A DNA stretch of 64,000 nt from Ehretia macrophylla (taxonomy: Eukaryota > Streptophyta > Magnoliopsida > Boraginales > Ehretiaceae), in assembly GCA_037974665.1 (NCBI GenBank), contig CM075778.1:23626001-23690000 (forward strand), given 5' to 3'. How positions within the stretch are numbered: position 1 is the first letter of the stretch; every line of letters starts with the position of its first letter. The translations under genes were made by a program, and so were the position numbers. Under the pieces are notes generated by a model that was not told the origin of the DNA, did no database searches, and saw only the letters and a list, made by a program, of their open reading frames with translations. Positions 1 to 10,900 of the stretch are shown here, in pieces.

Positions 1-1429
1 AATTAAAAAAGTTATAAGCATAACATGTATAAATTAAAACAATATTCTATACATAAAAATAACAAGAAATTGGACTACTATATACACAGCAGAAAACGAC
101 CTTAGAGAGCTCAAAACCGATCTCACCGTTAAGATTATAGAAGCCTCAGTCTTAAACCTACTCACCAAATTTCAATTCCGTCTAATAAAAAATAATTTTT
201 CATTCATATATTTGATAAAGACTGCAAAGTTTTTTTCTTAGATTTTCCTCCCTTTTCTCTATCTATTTTCTCTAGTTTTCTCAAACTCTTTCTTTAATCA
301 ATAAAAGTACAAAACATATCATTTTCAATGTGAAAAAACAATTGAAAAGAATAGTTACTCAAAAAGTAAAAATAAGACACCTTCCATTACTTTTCCACCT
401 TCCATCACTTTTACTTTTCATTACTTATCATTGTTTTAACACTAAAATGTTAAAAAAAAATATGTATATATATTTTCCCAACTCAAGATGTGCACATGCA
501 CACCCTAAGCTTATGCTTGACTCCGTCAATGACCTTAGGTTAAGTGATTGGTGTAATTCTCCTTTCCACATGAGTTGTGAATATACCATTGAGCAAGTTG
601 GATAAGGAAAGAAAAGGAAAACCAATGTAAAGAGCTTTGAAGTTTTATGTCTCATATCTTCAATGGTCTTCTTGAAATGGCTCCTAATGTTTTTCCATTA
701 GCCTTCTTAGCATGAACTTCCTAAACTGGGAGCCCCTATTTCTCCTTTCTTTCTCATCAGTTGTAGGTGGATACTTATACTGGGAAAAGTCTCTTCAACG
801 ATCATATTTTCTATCATTATCGGAATAAAACTGAAATAGGACTTCCTAAAAATGGAGCGCGACTTGTTTGGTGGCTCGAAGATGGCCTTAGATACTTTAA
901 GTAAGAAAAGCCAATATTGTTTTCTTACACATTAAAAAGTTTAGATTCTTTTGCTTGTATTATTTATTATGTATGCCCAAATGTTTGCTCTCGACATCAA
1001 ATCTGCCTCCATTAACATTTTTTTAAAGAAACGTTTATATTGAGTTTTTTAATGAAATCGTTTCTTATTTACAATTTCAGCAAGCAAAGCCAAGACATAT
1101 TGATTTTAAGATGAAACATTCGTAACTCGAGCAAATTTGAGTCATTATAGTTGATGTTTTATAATTTACTACTATCTGGAAAAATAACCATGAGTTTGTA
1201 ACAAAGTATCATGTTTCTTAACTCTTTTTTTCTTCGTTGTGGTGATATAAATGCTTAATGTAACAAAGCATTTACATGCACTCATATGTTGTGATAAAAT
1301 ATTTATTCTTTCATATTGATTCAATGATCAAAACATCACGGCTCAAGCAAATTTGTGCCATTCTCCTTGAATTTTCATAGCCTGCTATCATTTGGCAAAG
1401 TAAACCTTGAGTTTCTATTAAAAAAAAAA
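1..1429. other. AT-rich intergenic DNA, no gene seen
   Basis: Only short ORFs without recognisable domains occur on either strand. The stretch is AT-rich with poly-A and poly-T runs. I see no RNA gene, no long repeat and no convincing coding exon. Confidence 0.5.
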
Positions 1430-1763
1430 GGGTTAATACCATTCGTGGTCTCTTATCCTTAATTTCATTGACGATGTGATCTCTTATCTTCAAAACTAAT
1501 ACATTTCAATCCTTTATCTTTTCAAGTTAGAACACCGTTAGTCCTTTTGTGAATCCGTTAAAAATTTGACGGCAAATGCATATGTCCATCACGTGTGTCT
1601 TTTGGAAAAAAAAGACTGTCGCCAAATTTTTAACCGATTTACACAAAAAGACTAACGATGTTCCAACTTGAAAAGATAAATGACTGAAATGTATCAACTT
1701 TAAAGATAAGGAACCATATCATCAATAAGGTTAAAAATAAAGGACCAAAAATGATATTAACCC
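1430..1763. mobile_element. Mutator-like MITE with long terminal inverted repeats
   Basis: The left end, starting GGGTTAATACC, is the inverted complement of the right end, finishing GATATTAACCC. The similarity extends inward about 140 bases on each side with scattered mismatches, leaving a short centre. Runs of nine or ten A flank both ends (1421-1429 and 1764-1773) and would fit a 9-bp Mutator-type target duplication, although a homopolymer cannot prove it. There is no coding capacity. The architecture matches the better supported element at 5801-6185. Confidence 0.7.
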
Positions 1764-3343
1764 AAAAAAAAAATCATATATCCGATCGTTTTCTTCTTTG
1801 CATAAATATGCATGTTTAATGTAACAAAGTATTCACACATGCACTCACATGTTGTGATAAGTTATCTATTCCTTCCCTTGCTTGATAACAATTGTTATTA
1901 AGTCATGAATAAGATTTCTTTCTATTTCTTCTCTTTAATCAATGTCATATTATGACATCTGTTCTGGTATAAAATCAACTTCCTTGAACCTCAAGTCCCT
2001 GACCGAGCTCCTCGTTGTCCTGCATCTAAAGAACAAATTGCAGATAAATTTTGCGTGAGCACTCTAACGCTTAAGTTAATAATTTGATTTTATAAGATAG
2101 TTAAATACTAGCAAATTAAAAAGGTGTTTGTCAGTGAAATATCAATTACCTAATGATTGTAGATAAGTCTCATATTTATACATTTATGGAGAATATTATT
2201 TCAGATTTCGTAAGATCTTGTTGACCCGACCTACTGTCACCCGGCGTGTATAGAATTTCACAAAGTGATCGAACATCGACTTAAGTTCTCCAGGTTGGAC
2301 AATCCCAACCATACATAATTGATGTGGACCTCTGAATCATCATATTAATGCTGTCAGTACTTTTTATGAGATCGGTCACTTTATCCCACATTAATATCAT
2401 TTTCCATACATTGATTAACTGAATACTGATTTTATATTTCGACTTCTTGCATATACTTAATTCTAGTAAACAATAAAAAAATATAAATCACAAATTATTT
2501 TTGCATATATATGGTTGATCAAGTTTCTTGAGTAGTTAATTTTGATAAATATGTCTAATCAAAGCTGAATAAGAGATTGTTATCGTGCATAATTTTTTGG
2601 ATGGCTTAATCTTGATCATAAAGGGAAATAAAGGCTTGATAAATTTTATGTTCCACTTCCAATTTTCTCCATGTTGGAAAGATGTATTGGTCTAAAAAAG
2701 GAAAGTAGAACATTCAACTTTACCATTTAGGCCACAACATTTACTGATGTTTTGACATGATTATTGTTTCTCCAAGGTCACAAAATTGATTTTGTACTAT
2801 AATACTAGGCCTAGAATTATTCATTATCAGCCTAGTTTCTTATAACATTTCTCTCCTAATTAAGGAAACAATAAGGGTGATTGTTTTATGCATTGTTTTT
2901 TTGAAGTTCTTCAATTTCTTTTAACTGTTTAAACTTTTAGATGAGATGATAATTTAACATAGTATTAAAGTTTAAATTACTAAAAAAAATTAAGTTTAAG
3001 TCTCGTTGTTATTTATTTAATATAAAAAAATTGAATAAGTAACACTTTACCCCTAAATGTATGTGCAACATAACATTTCACCCCCTATTATTTATTTTGT
3101 GTCACTTAATCGCCCCGCCTATTACTCAAATTCTAATGTTATATTAAAATAAAAATATACTTATTTTACAAGGGTCATCATTCTCGAGAGAAATATTTGA
3201 ATAAGTGCATTTATAAACAAGGTTTCTTATATCATAACCAATGCATTTGAGCAGTGGCAAATTTACTTGGAGGTCAATGAGGTTGCAAGGAGTGAGTTGG
3301 AGGTGTATTTTTTGAGTTTATTTTAAAGGTATTTTTAGACTAA
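1764..3343. other. Intergenic DNA with one SINE-like repeat fragment
   Basis: No gene is visible. A segment at about 2921-3014 (TTAACTG, then TTTTAGATGAGAT, then AAGTCTCGTTGT) has a diverged direct copy at about 4790-4883. The sequence at about 3029-3085 also reads as a rough inverted complement of about 4640-4700. These look like small dispersed repeats. Confidence 0.4.
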
Positions 3344-3848
3344 GGTTCCGTTTGTTTGTCGTAAAATAATTTGTTTGTGAAAAATATTTTCCTCTAAAAA
3401 TATTTTCCTGAAAAATAAAATATTGAAAAATATTTTTTTGTAGTTGGATGTAAAGTAAAAAATATTTTCCGACATTGGATTTTAAAAAAAAAGTATACAC
3501 TTAATATATATATATATGTTAATGGTGGGGGTGGGGGGTGAGGGGAAAAGGTGAGAGGGTAAGGGGTAGGGGGTAAGGGGTAAGGGGTAAGGGGTAGGGG
3601 GTAGGGCAGGAGATAGGAGTGTGTGAGTTCCGAAAAATATTTTCTTCTCTCAAAGAACATGAAAGTATTTTTTCAAACTTTGTACTAGCTGTAATATTTG
3701 ATTGAAAAATATTTTTCAGTTGACCAATTTTTTGGTGTCAAAAGTAGCTACAATTTTTGTCTGGAAAATATTTTCCACTTGACTAATTTTTTAGTGTTAT
3801 CAAACACCGAAAAATTGGAACAATATTTTACGGCAAACAAACGGAGCC
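3344..3848. mobile_element. Tourist-like (PIF/Harbinger) MITE, 505 bp
   Basis: The terminal inverted repeats begin GGTTCCGTTTGTTTG on the left and, reverse-complemented, GGCTCCGTTTGTTTG on the right, continuing through CGTAAAATA. A TAA trinucleotide sits directly outside both ends (3341-3343 and 3849-3851), the 3-bp target duplication typical of PIF/Harbinger elements. The inside is non-coding, AT-rich and full of AAAATATTTTC-type motifs, with a G-rich block at 3524-3607. Confidence 0.8.
3524..3607 (+). repeat. G-rich tandem repeat, quadruplex-prone
   Basis: About 84 bases of GGGG runs separated by TA, TAA or short spacers, based on a GGGGTAA/GGGGTA unit repeated roughly ten times. The G-strand could fold into a G-quadruplex. 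It lies inside the MITE at 3344-3848. The apparent proline/tyrosine-rich ORF on the opposite strand is a by-product of this repeat. Confidence 0.8.
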
Positions 3849-5050
3849 TAAAATATTTAACCCCCTGTTGAAAAAGATTGTCCATATGAGAGTTTAATTA
3901 TGTCTTTTTAGCTTTTACTAAGTAAAAATTTTAGATCCGCCCCTGCATTTGAGATGCCAACAGAACAAGTTTCCTTACTGTGTATATAACTTAATTATAG
4001 TGTTGTCATACACTAAAAAAACAACAAATATTGCATGAACTAACCCAAGTAATCAAACTTTGCTCCTCGAGCGGAATTGTTTTATCAATATCATTCCTTC
4101 TAGTGATAATCTGCAACAAAATAACCCCAAACCTACTCTGTGTTCGTATTCCTTCCTTTTATTAGCTCTAACTTGTCAAGTACAGAACTAGAGAACTTAT
4201 GACCTTTATCTGTTAATATTTTAGAGTCTTGAAAGCCATGATCAATAATGGGAGAAGGTGTTCTATCATGCCAATACCCAAATCCCTACAAAGGTGGTAA
4301 GAGAGCAAGATAGAGAGAAACATAGAGAGTAATAGAAAGAAACGAGAAATGGTATGGCAGAGAATAACAATCTACTGGCCATTTGGTCTAGTGATATGAT
4401 TGTCACTTAAGATACGATGAGTCTCGAAATCAATTTTCGTATTTAACATTCTAAATGATGTAAAATAATTTAATTTGTTTTGAATAAAAAAAGAAAATAA
4501 CGATATCTAGAGCCTCTATTTTTTTTAATTAATGAAATGACTGAAAAGATAAGGTTACTTGTGTACATTTTAATAACAACTTCAATGGCTATTTATGTTT
4601 ACTAGTATAAAGAAGGTTATATGATACAAAATAAATATTATGGAGCAAAATGTTACATTGCATATATATTAAGGGGGGTAAAGTGTTATTACGTATAACA
4701 AATCTGTTAATGTGCGAAGCTTAAAAAGAATTTTGTTTGCACGTGAGGGGGCGTGTTAAAGACAATAAATAAATATAATAAATCCCTATTTAACTGCTTA
4801 AATTTTAGATGAGATTGTCAGTTAATGTGTTATCAAAGCCCAAGCTACTAAAAGATCTTCGATTCAAGTCTCGTTGTCACTCTTTTAAAAAAAAATTATT
4901 CATATGTAAGATTTAAAACAAATCTTGCTTACACATGTAATATTTAGATGGGATAGTAAATTAATATATTTATTTTTACCACGAGTCACACCATAATGTT
5001 TCTTATATACATCCCGTCATGCTATGTAATAAGTAGCTCGCAATAAGATG
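3849..5050. other. Intergenic DNA with SINE-like segments
   Basis: No gene is seen. At about 4377-4495 a segment resembles a tRNA-derived SINE head: an A-box-like TTGGTCTAGTGATATGATT, a weak B-box-like GAGTCTCGAAATC, and an A-rich end. At about 4790-4883 lies the second copy of the repeat at 2921-3014, which contains a B-box-like GATTCAAGTCTC. Both are degenerate, so the SINE assignment is tentative. Confidence 0.35.
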
Positions 5051-5110
5051 GTCTTTGAACACCATTCTCCTTCCTTTGATACTTTGCTGACATAAATCCA
5101 ATTTCACCTT

Positions 5111-5551
5111 TTGGAGCTAGACTCTATAGCGAGTAGGGGGATGCGGACTACAACCACATTATCAGTAATTCCTAACGGGCAGCCAACGGAACATGCATCC
5201 CCTATCGAGGCAACCCGGACTTGGGTTCCCCCTTCTTTAGGTACGCTTAAATTTAATTGTGATGTTTCATTTGTTAACTCATACTCTCAGACAGAAATGG
5301 TAATGGTCGTTCGGGATTCAAGGGGCTATGTGGTAGATGGTCGGGCCCATTCAGTTATGTGTGCTAACCCTTGTCAGGCAGAAGCTTTGGCATGCCAAGT
5401 AGCTTGTCTACTCCTCGCTACCTACAAGGATCCTGTATTAACAATAATCGAATCAGATGCTGCTCTGATTATCAAGGCTTTTAGGGGTACTTCTTTGTGT
5501 GATTTGAGGCTTTCCTCTATAGTCCACAACTCACACTCAATCCTATTATGA
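5111..5551 (+). pseudogene. RNase H-like (RVT_3) ORF, transposon-derived
   Basis: A 146-codon reading frame matches the plant RNase H-like domain usually found at the end of LINE polyproteins, or as free-standing ORFs derived from them. The order fits: a WVPPSLGTLKFNCDVSF strand with Asp51, a VVRDSRG turn, an EALACQVA helix with Glu91, and a TIIESDAALIIKAF strand-helix with Asp116. The three acidic residues of an RNase H active site are therefore present, but the family's usual final Asp/His region is missing because a stop follows NSHSILL. No reverse transcriptase lies next to it and upstream frames are broken, so it is probably a relic. The first ATG is used only because it opens the frame. 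Confidence 0.6.
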
Positions 5552-5800
5552 GTAGCTGGCTTCTCCTTTTGCTGGATCAGTTGATCAGCGAATAAAGTGG
5601 CGAATTGAGTTGCACATGCAACTAGGATATGTCAATTACCTCTCACTTGGATTACTACTCTTCCCTTAGAGCTCTCTTATCTTGTAAAACTTGATGCTGA
5701 CCTGGTGAGGGTTGACTAGTGTATTCAGTTTCCAGTGTCTCTATATATATATTGGCCTTTTGATAAACAAATCTTTCTACTTGTCTAAAAGTAAATAGTT

Positions 5801-6185
5801 GAATAAATGCCCCCATTAGTCTTTAATGTTTCGTCGTTGGGATACTTTGGTCCTTAATCTTTAAAAATAAACCTTTTAGTTATTAAAGTTAATTTAGTGG
5901 GACAACGTTAATCCTGATATGAAAATTCGTCTATCTTTTGACTGCTTTATCACATGACTGACACGTGACTGTTATAATTCATCATAGTTGATAGCAAAGT
6001 AGTATCATGCAGGATCATACCCATACAAGACACGTGATAAAGCCATAAAAAAATATACAAATTTTACTATCGGGATTAACGCTGTCTCATTAAATTAATT
6101 TTAAGGACTAAAAAATTTATTTTTAAAAATTAAGACCAAAGTGTCCTAATAGCAAAACATTAAAGACTAATGAGGACATTTATTC
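5801..6185. mobile_element. Mutator-like MITE with 9-bp target duplication
   Basis: A 385-bp element with inverted ends of about 130 bases, beginning GAATAAATGCCCCCATTAG and ending with its diverged complement CTAATGAGGACATTTATTC. The 9-bp direct repeat TAAATAGTT is exact on both sides (5792-5800 and 6186-6194). Long inverted ends plus a 9-bp duplication are the signature of Mutator-like elements. It is non-coding and lies about 0.4 kb upstream of the likely start of gene 1 transcription. Confidence 0.85.
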
Positions 6186-6248
6186 TAAATAGTTTTTACA
6201 CAAAAATAGATTGTAAAATGTTTTAGGGAAATATTTGTCACTAACATA

Positions 6249-6423
6249 AGTGAGTGACAAATATTTCCCTAAAATAGCTTATGTTATAATGAGAAGAAAA
6301 TTTCGATAAATCACCATCCTAAATAGTGAGTGACAAATATTTCCCTAAAATAGTTTATGTTATAATGAGAAGAAAATTTTGATAAATCACCATCCTAGTG
6401 AGTGACAAATATTTCCCTAAAAT
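6249..6423 (+). repeat. Tandem repeat, about 72-76 bp unit
   Basis: Units start at 6249, 6325 and 6397 with AGTGAGTGACAAATATTTC. The first two are nearly complete and almost identical, and the third is cut off after about 27 bases. The next block, AAAATATGCGCTTTTTAAG, at about 6420 recurs at about 6512. The array lies in the upstream region of gene 1. Confidence 0.85.
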
Positions 6424-6594
6424 ATGCGCTTTTTAAGCAAATGTATAATTTTTAGCCAAATATTTCATTTCCCTTCCTACTTAAGTAACAACAAACTCTA
6501 ATAGTATTATAAAATATGCGCTTTTTAAGCAAATATATAATTTTCATCCCGGCTTAAGTAACCATATACTCTACTAATTTTCAATTAATTATAC

Positions 6595-6604
6595 TATAAA
6601 AAAA
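6595..6604 (+). promoter_or_regulatory. Possible TATA box of gene 1
   Basis: TATAAAAAAA lies about 30 bases upstream of a pyrimidine-rich stretch (CTCTCTTATCTC) that would suit a transcription start, and in front of the leader exon. It is the best placed candidate, but TATA-like words are common in this AT-rich DNA. Confidence 0.35.
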
Positions 6605-6624
6605 CTGCAGTAAATTTATAACTC

Positions 6625-6873
6625 TCTTATCTCGAATCTCTCTCATAGAATCAAACAGAAAAGAGAAGGAAAAAAAGAAAAAATGTCTCTCACATAACGA
6701 GAATATTAGAGAACAACATATAAATATAAACTAGGGTTTTATCTTCTCTCTTCTCCCTAAAAAAAGGGGAAATAAAATAAAGAACAAAAATAAAATTTGA
6801 AATTCCTAAGTCCTAGGGTTTCAAATCCGATCCAGTCACTGTGAATCTTCACAACTGCAATTATCAAATCCCG
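6625..6873 (+). other. Probable 5' untranslated leader exon of gene 1
   Basis: Purine-rich leader-like sequence ends at a strong donor, CCG followed by GTAAGC at 6874. The T-rich DNA from 6874 to just before 7978 has intron character and no long frame, so gene 1 most likely has a leader intron, as many plant CCCH genes do. The start is a guess from the TATA position. The matching acceptor is not certain: AAG directly before the start codon, or a T-rich acceptor nearer 7690 or 7810, are options. Confidence 0.4.
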
Positions 6874-7977
6874 GTAAGCTTCGCATTTTTACACGCACAA
6901 AACACACACTCTCATATGTATGTATATATGTATGCTTGCTGTCTCTATTGCTCATGGTTCATTTTGGTTTAAAGTTTTGAAGATTTTGAATGATTTTAGG
7001 GTGGTGGGGGTGGTGGAAGAGTGTAATTAACGAGAATTAGAAGTGTAATCTGCAATTTTGATTCATTTTTGATTTCTTTAAGCTTAGATTTTATTGGTGA
7101 AGCAGTTTGAATTTTTTGCTGCATGAGGTTTCTTTCCCGGAGTAGATAATGCTGAAAATTTTGAGTTTTTCCGGATGATTTCGCCCAATGTTCAGCATTT
7201 AGAGGATAATTCTGTTGATACACACATAATGAAGTACCTATGTATGTGAATATGCTTGGTTTTGATTTTATTTAAGTAAATTTTGTGGTGAAATTGTTTT
7301 GTTTTCTGAATGATTGCGTATATGGTTTAGAATTCAGCGGATAATTCTGCAGATACATACATATATATCGAGACGGATAAAAGTTATTTTTTTGAAAATG
7401 CTTGGCTTTGTTTTATTTAAGTAAATTTAATTTCTGTGCAATATATATACTTATTTCGGGCAGCTTTGGGCTATATGAAGGTGAAATTGCTTATTAGTTT
7501 GAAGTGGTGAGGAGAGAGTAGGCTGAAAGAAATGGGGTTTTTAGGGTATTATGGAGGAAGTACTTATTAGAATAAGTAGGTGGAAGTGCGAGTTATGTGG
7601 GTTTCTGCTAATGTGATTTGGTGTGTCTGCTCCGATCAGTAAGTTTAGGACTCAGGTACTGAATTACGTTGATTAGATTAGTTTTTTAGGTTTTTGTGGA
7701 GTTTTTTTATTTATTTTTTATTTTTTAAATGATGTTGATGTTTTTTTTTCATCTAAGTATTGTAAGTGAATGGCCACACATTCTCATTTTACTTTTCTGC
7801 CGTGTCAGAGATTTTTTGGGTTTTTTGAATGTACTGGAAGACTTACAAGTTTTATTTTTTATCTGGAAGGTGTCTCCGAGGTTTAAGGTGATGATGTGCA
7901 TGCGCATATTGTCTTTGATGAAGGGAATGTTGTAATACTAATATATTGGTTTATTAGTTATATTCTGGATATTCAAG

Positions 7978-10900
7978 ATGTATGGCCAGGGGAATTATGC
8001 CCCTCAGGTTGGGCAAGGTCCTTATCCATCTCGGCCTCCATTCCAGCTGCGCCCCCCAGGTCCTCCGCCACCTCCTTTTCAGCAAGGCCCTCCAGCTCCA
8101 AGGCCACCTGTGTATCAACATGGACCTCCGCCCATTCCTCCTCAGGTTGGTCAGCCAGGGCATCCTGTGTATCAGCATGTGCCTCCTGGTCCCCCTCAAC
8201 AAGTTCCTCCACTACCAGTTCCATCTAGTGGAATCAGTTCAGGTCAATCGTACTTAAGTCCGCTACCTCCCCCACCTCCACCCCCACCCTTGCAAGCGCA
8301 TGGAGGCAGCCAAGTGCCACATTTCCACTCATCTGCCCAGCAGCAATCACAGTGGGCTCAGAATGTGCATCACATTCCATCAGCAGTACCCTCATCGGGG
8401 CCCGGAAATGTTATACCGCCTCCTTCGCATGGACAAGCACTGTACCGAGGTCAAGTTCCTCCAGGTGGTGTGCAGGTTCCTCAACATGCTCCACCACCGC
8501 CACCTTCTCTCCCACCACTGTCTAGTTCCTTCACACCTCCATCATTTGGTTCCAATGCAATTCCAATGTCCCAACATCCCCATATGCCTTCCATGGTGCC
8601 ACCGCGACCACCTTTGCCCTCTTCCCCACCACGATCTCCACCTCATCCACCAGCATCATCACCTCCCAAGACTTCTTCTCCTTGTTCTATCACTCAGTTC
8701 TCAGAAAATATCCGTAGTGAGGGTCTCAATAGTGACTACACCATTGATGTAGTGGCCTCTGATTCTGTTGATAGAGTTGTAGCTCCGAATCAGATTGGTG
8801 ATAATCTCTCTGTACTCTGCAACCCCTCAGAGCATGATGGAGCCACTGCTTCTTATGTCCAACCTCATAGTTTGATAGATGCAGACATATCTCATTCGCC
8901 TTCTGATTCTGATATGGATATGGAGGGTTAGTGCAAAACTCTTTTACTATTTTGCTTTTGATTTAAATTTCTATTTCAATTCTCTATCTCGCCAACTTTG
9001 AGCCTACAAGCACGGCAGGCCTTGTGATTTAGTAGTTTTCAGTGAAGTAATTTCGTTGTTAGACCGTCTGTATTAATATGCTCAAGTGTCTTTGTGAATG
9101 GCCTTTTATCATGGGTTGTTATGAGGGATGTAGTGATTAAACAATACATGTTTCTATCTCTATTTTGTTTTTACAAGTGTTTGCAATGGTCATAATTTGT
9201 ACTCCTATCTGTGCTCCCGAAATGATAAAGAAAAAGTGGTCCAACCTTAAATATGCTGCTATTGTTGCTTAACAGAATTTATTGTCAATGAGGAGTTGTC
9301 TTCTGGTTTCTCAAAATAGCAGTCATTAATGTTAAAAACTTGTTATTTACTCCATCCAGGTACAGTTGTTTTTCTGAGAAGCTTATCAGCCATGTAATGA
9401 GGAGAATTTGTTTCATCTTCTTTCAATTTTATTCTTGACTGAATCTGTGAATTTAGTATAGTAGCAGGTTGTCACCTTATTTCCTTGGACATATTATGTT
9501 TTACATGCTATTAATGCGTTATCCCTGTTCCCTTTTGGTGCTCTTAGATGATATAACCCATCCTGGTGAAGAAGAGCAGACTCATTCCTATAATGATCCA
9601 AACCATGGCTCTTCTCCATTATCTACTGAACAAGATACAAGAGTGCAGTTACAAGCGTTTTGGAGTTCTGCAAAACATAGCCTGGCTGACGACACTCGGG
9701 TTGGAAAACTATCTTGCTCTATGTCTTCAGGCTCAGAGGAACAAGATCAAGGTGGAAAACTTTCCTTGTTTTGGGTCACCGCCTCTCTTCTTTCTTTCTT
9801 TTTTTCTCTCCCTCTTTTATATAAATAATCACTGTAAATGTTTTCTGTGGCACCCCATGTTCTTCATTTGCTAATAGCTGATCTTACAAGCTTTCCATGT
9901 GCTTGGCGACATGAACATAGTATTTGATTCTTTTGAGAACAGCCGTTCAATTGTTAACAATGGAATTTAGAGTGCCCTCGTTCTTTCCCCCAAATACAAA
10001 ACTGTGTCTTATTTTTTCTCAAGTGGAGAATCTGAGCGATGCTCCCCAACAATTGTTTTCTTTTATTATCTAATAGTTGTAAGGACGGAAAGGAGGTTAT
10101 ACATTCTGTGATACAATCCTATGAGTTTCCCTCTGCTGTAGTAGATTGGCTACAAGACCAATGTGATTTCCTTGCCTGGATTTCCATGTTGGATCCGAGT
10201 CATTTTTTTCTTTACAGCCTTGTCCTTTCTCTCCAAAATTTTGTTTGAAGTGGTTGAGGAGTTAGGTTGGGACCTGGAATTAGGGATTATGCCACTTAAG
10301 TTTGATATCAAGTTCTTTCTCTTTATATTTCCCCAATGTGTGTGGGAGCACACTGTACTCTTATGTCTCTCTGATACAGCTGTTACGCACAACAACACAC
10401 AGGGTTACACTTGAACCCTATCCCACTTATAGAACTTTTTATTTAGTAGTCTATCATTGCGCTAACTGTCATGAGATGATTCATCGGTAGTGAGTAGTCA
10501 AAGGGTTATTGTGTGCATGTATTACATATATTCTATTGTTGCTTCTGTTCCATGTAAAAACTGAATTGCTTGCTAGTTTTGAGAAGAGTTGGTTACTTGT
10601 TTCTGTGATATAAACTTCTATTTTGATACTGGGTAGCTGTCTAACTAAAAGCAGTTACAGCTCTGTTTCAATGACATCACTCATAATTCCATCTGCACCT
10701 TATGTTCTTTTTTCTGTTCATAAATATAGGATGACATGTCATATTCAAAAGTTATCAAGTTTGGGCATTTATTTTACTTGTCAATAGTTGCAGGGCCTAA
10801 AGTTTCTAGAGATGATGGTGAGTCTAGTCCAGGAAAGTCATCTCCAAAACTTGATGGTTCTGTCCTCAGCTCAATTGGACAGACAGAGCACCCCGTTGAT

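Noticed and set aside
3394..3660. Minus-strand ORF rich in proline, tyrosine and leucine
   Set aside because: It is the translation of the G-rich tandem repeat inside a MITE, not a protein gene.
7954..8257. Several overlapping ORFs on both strands around the start of gene 1
   Set aside because: They are shadows of the proline-rich coding exon; CCN codons produce open frames in other registers.
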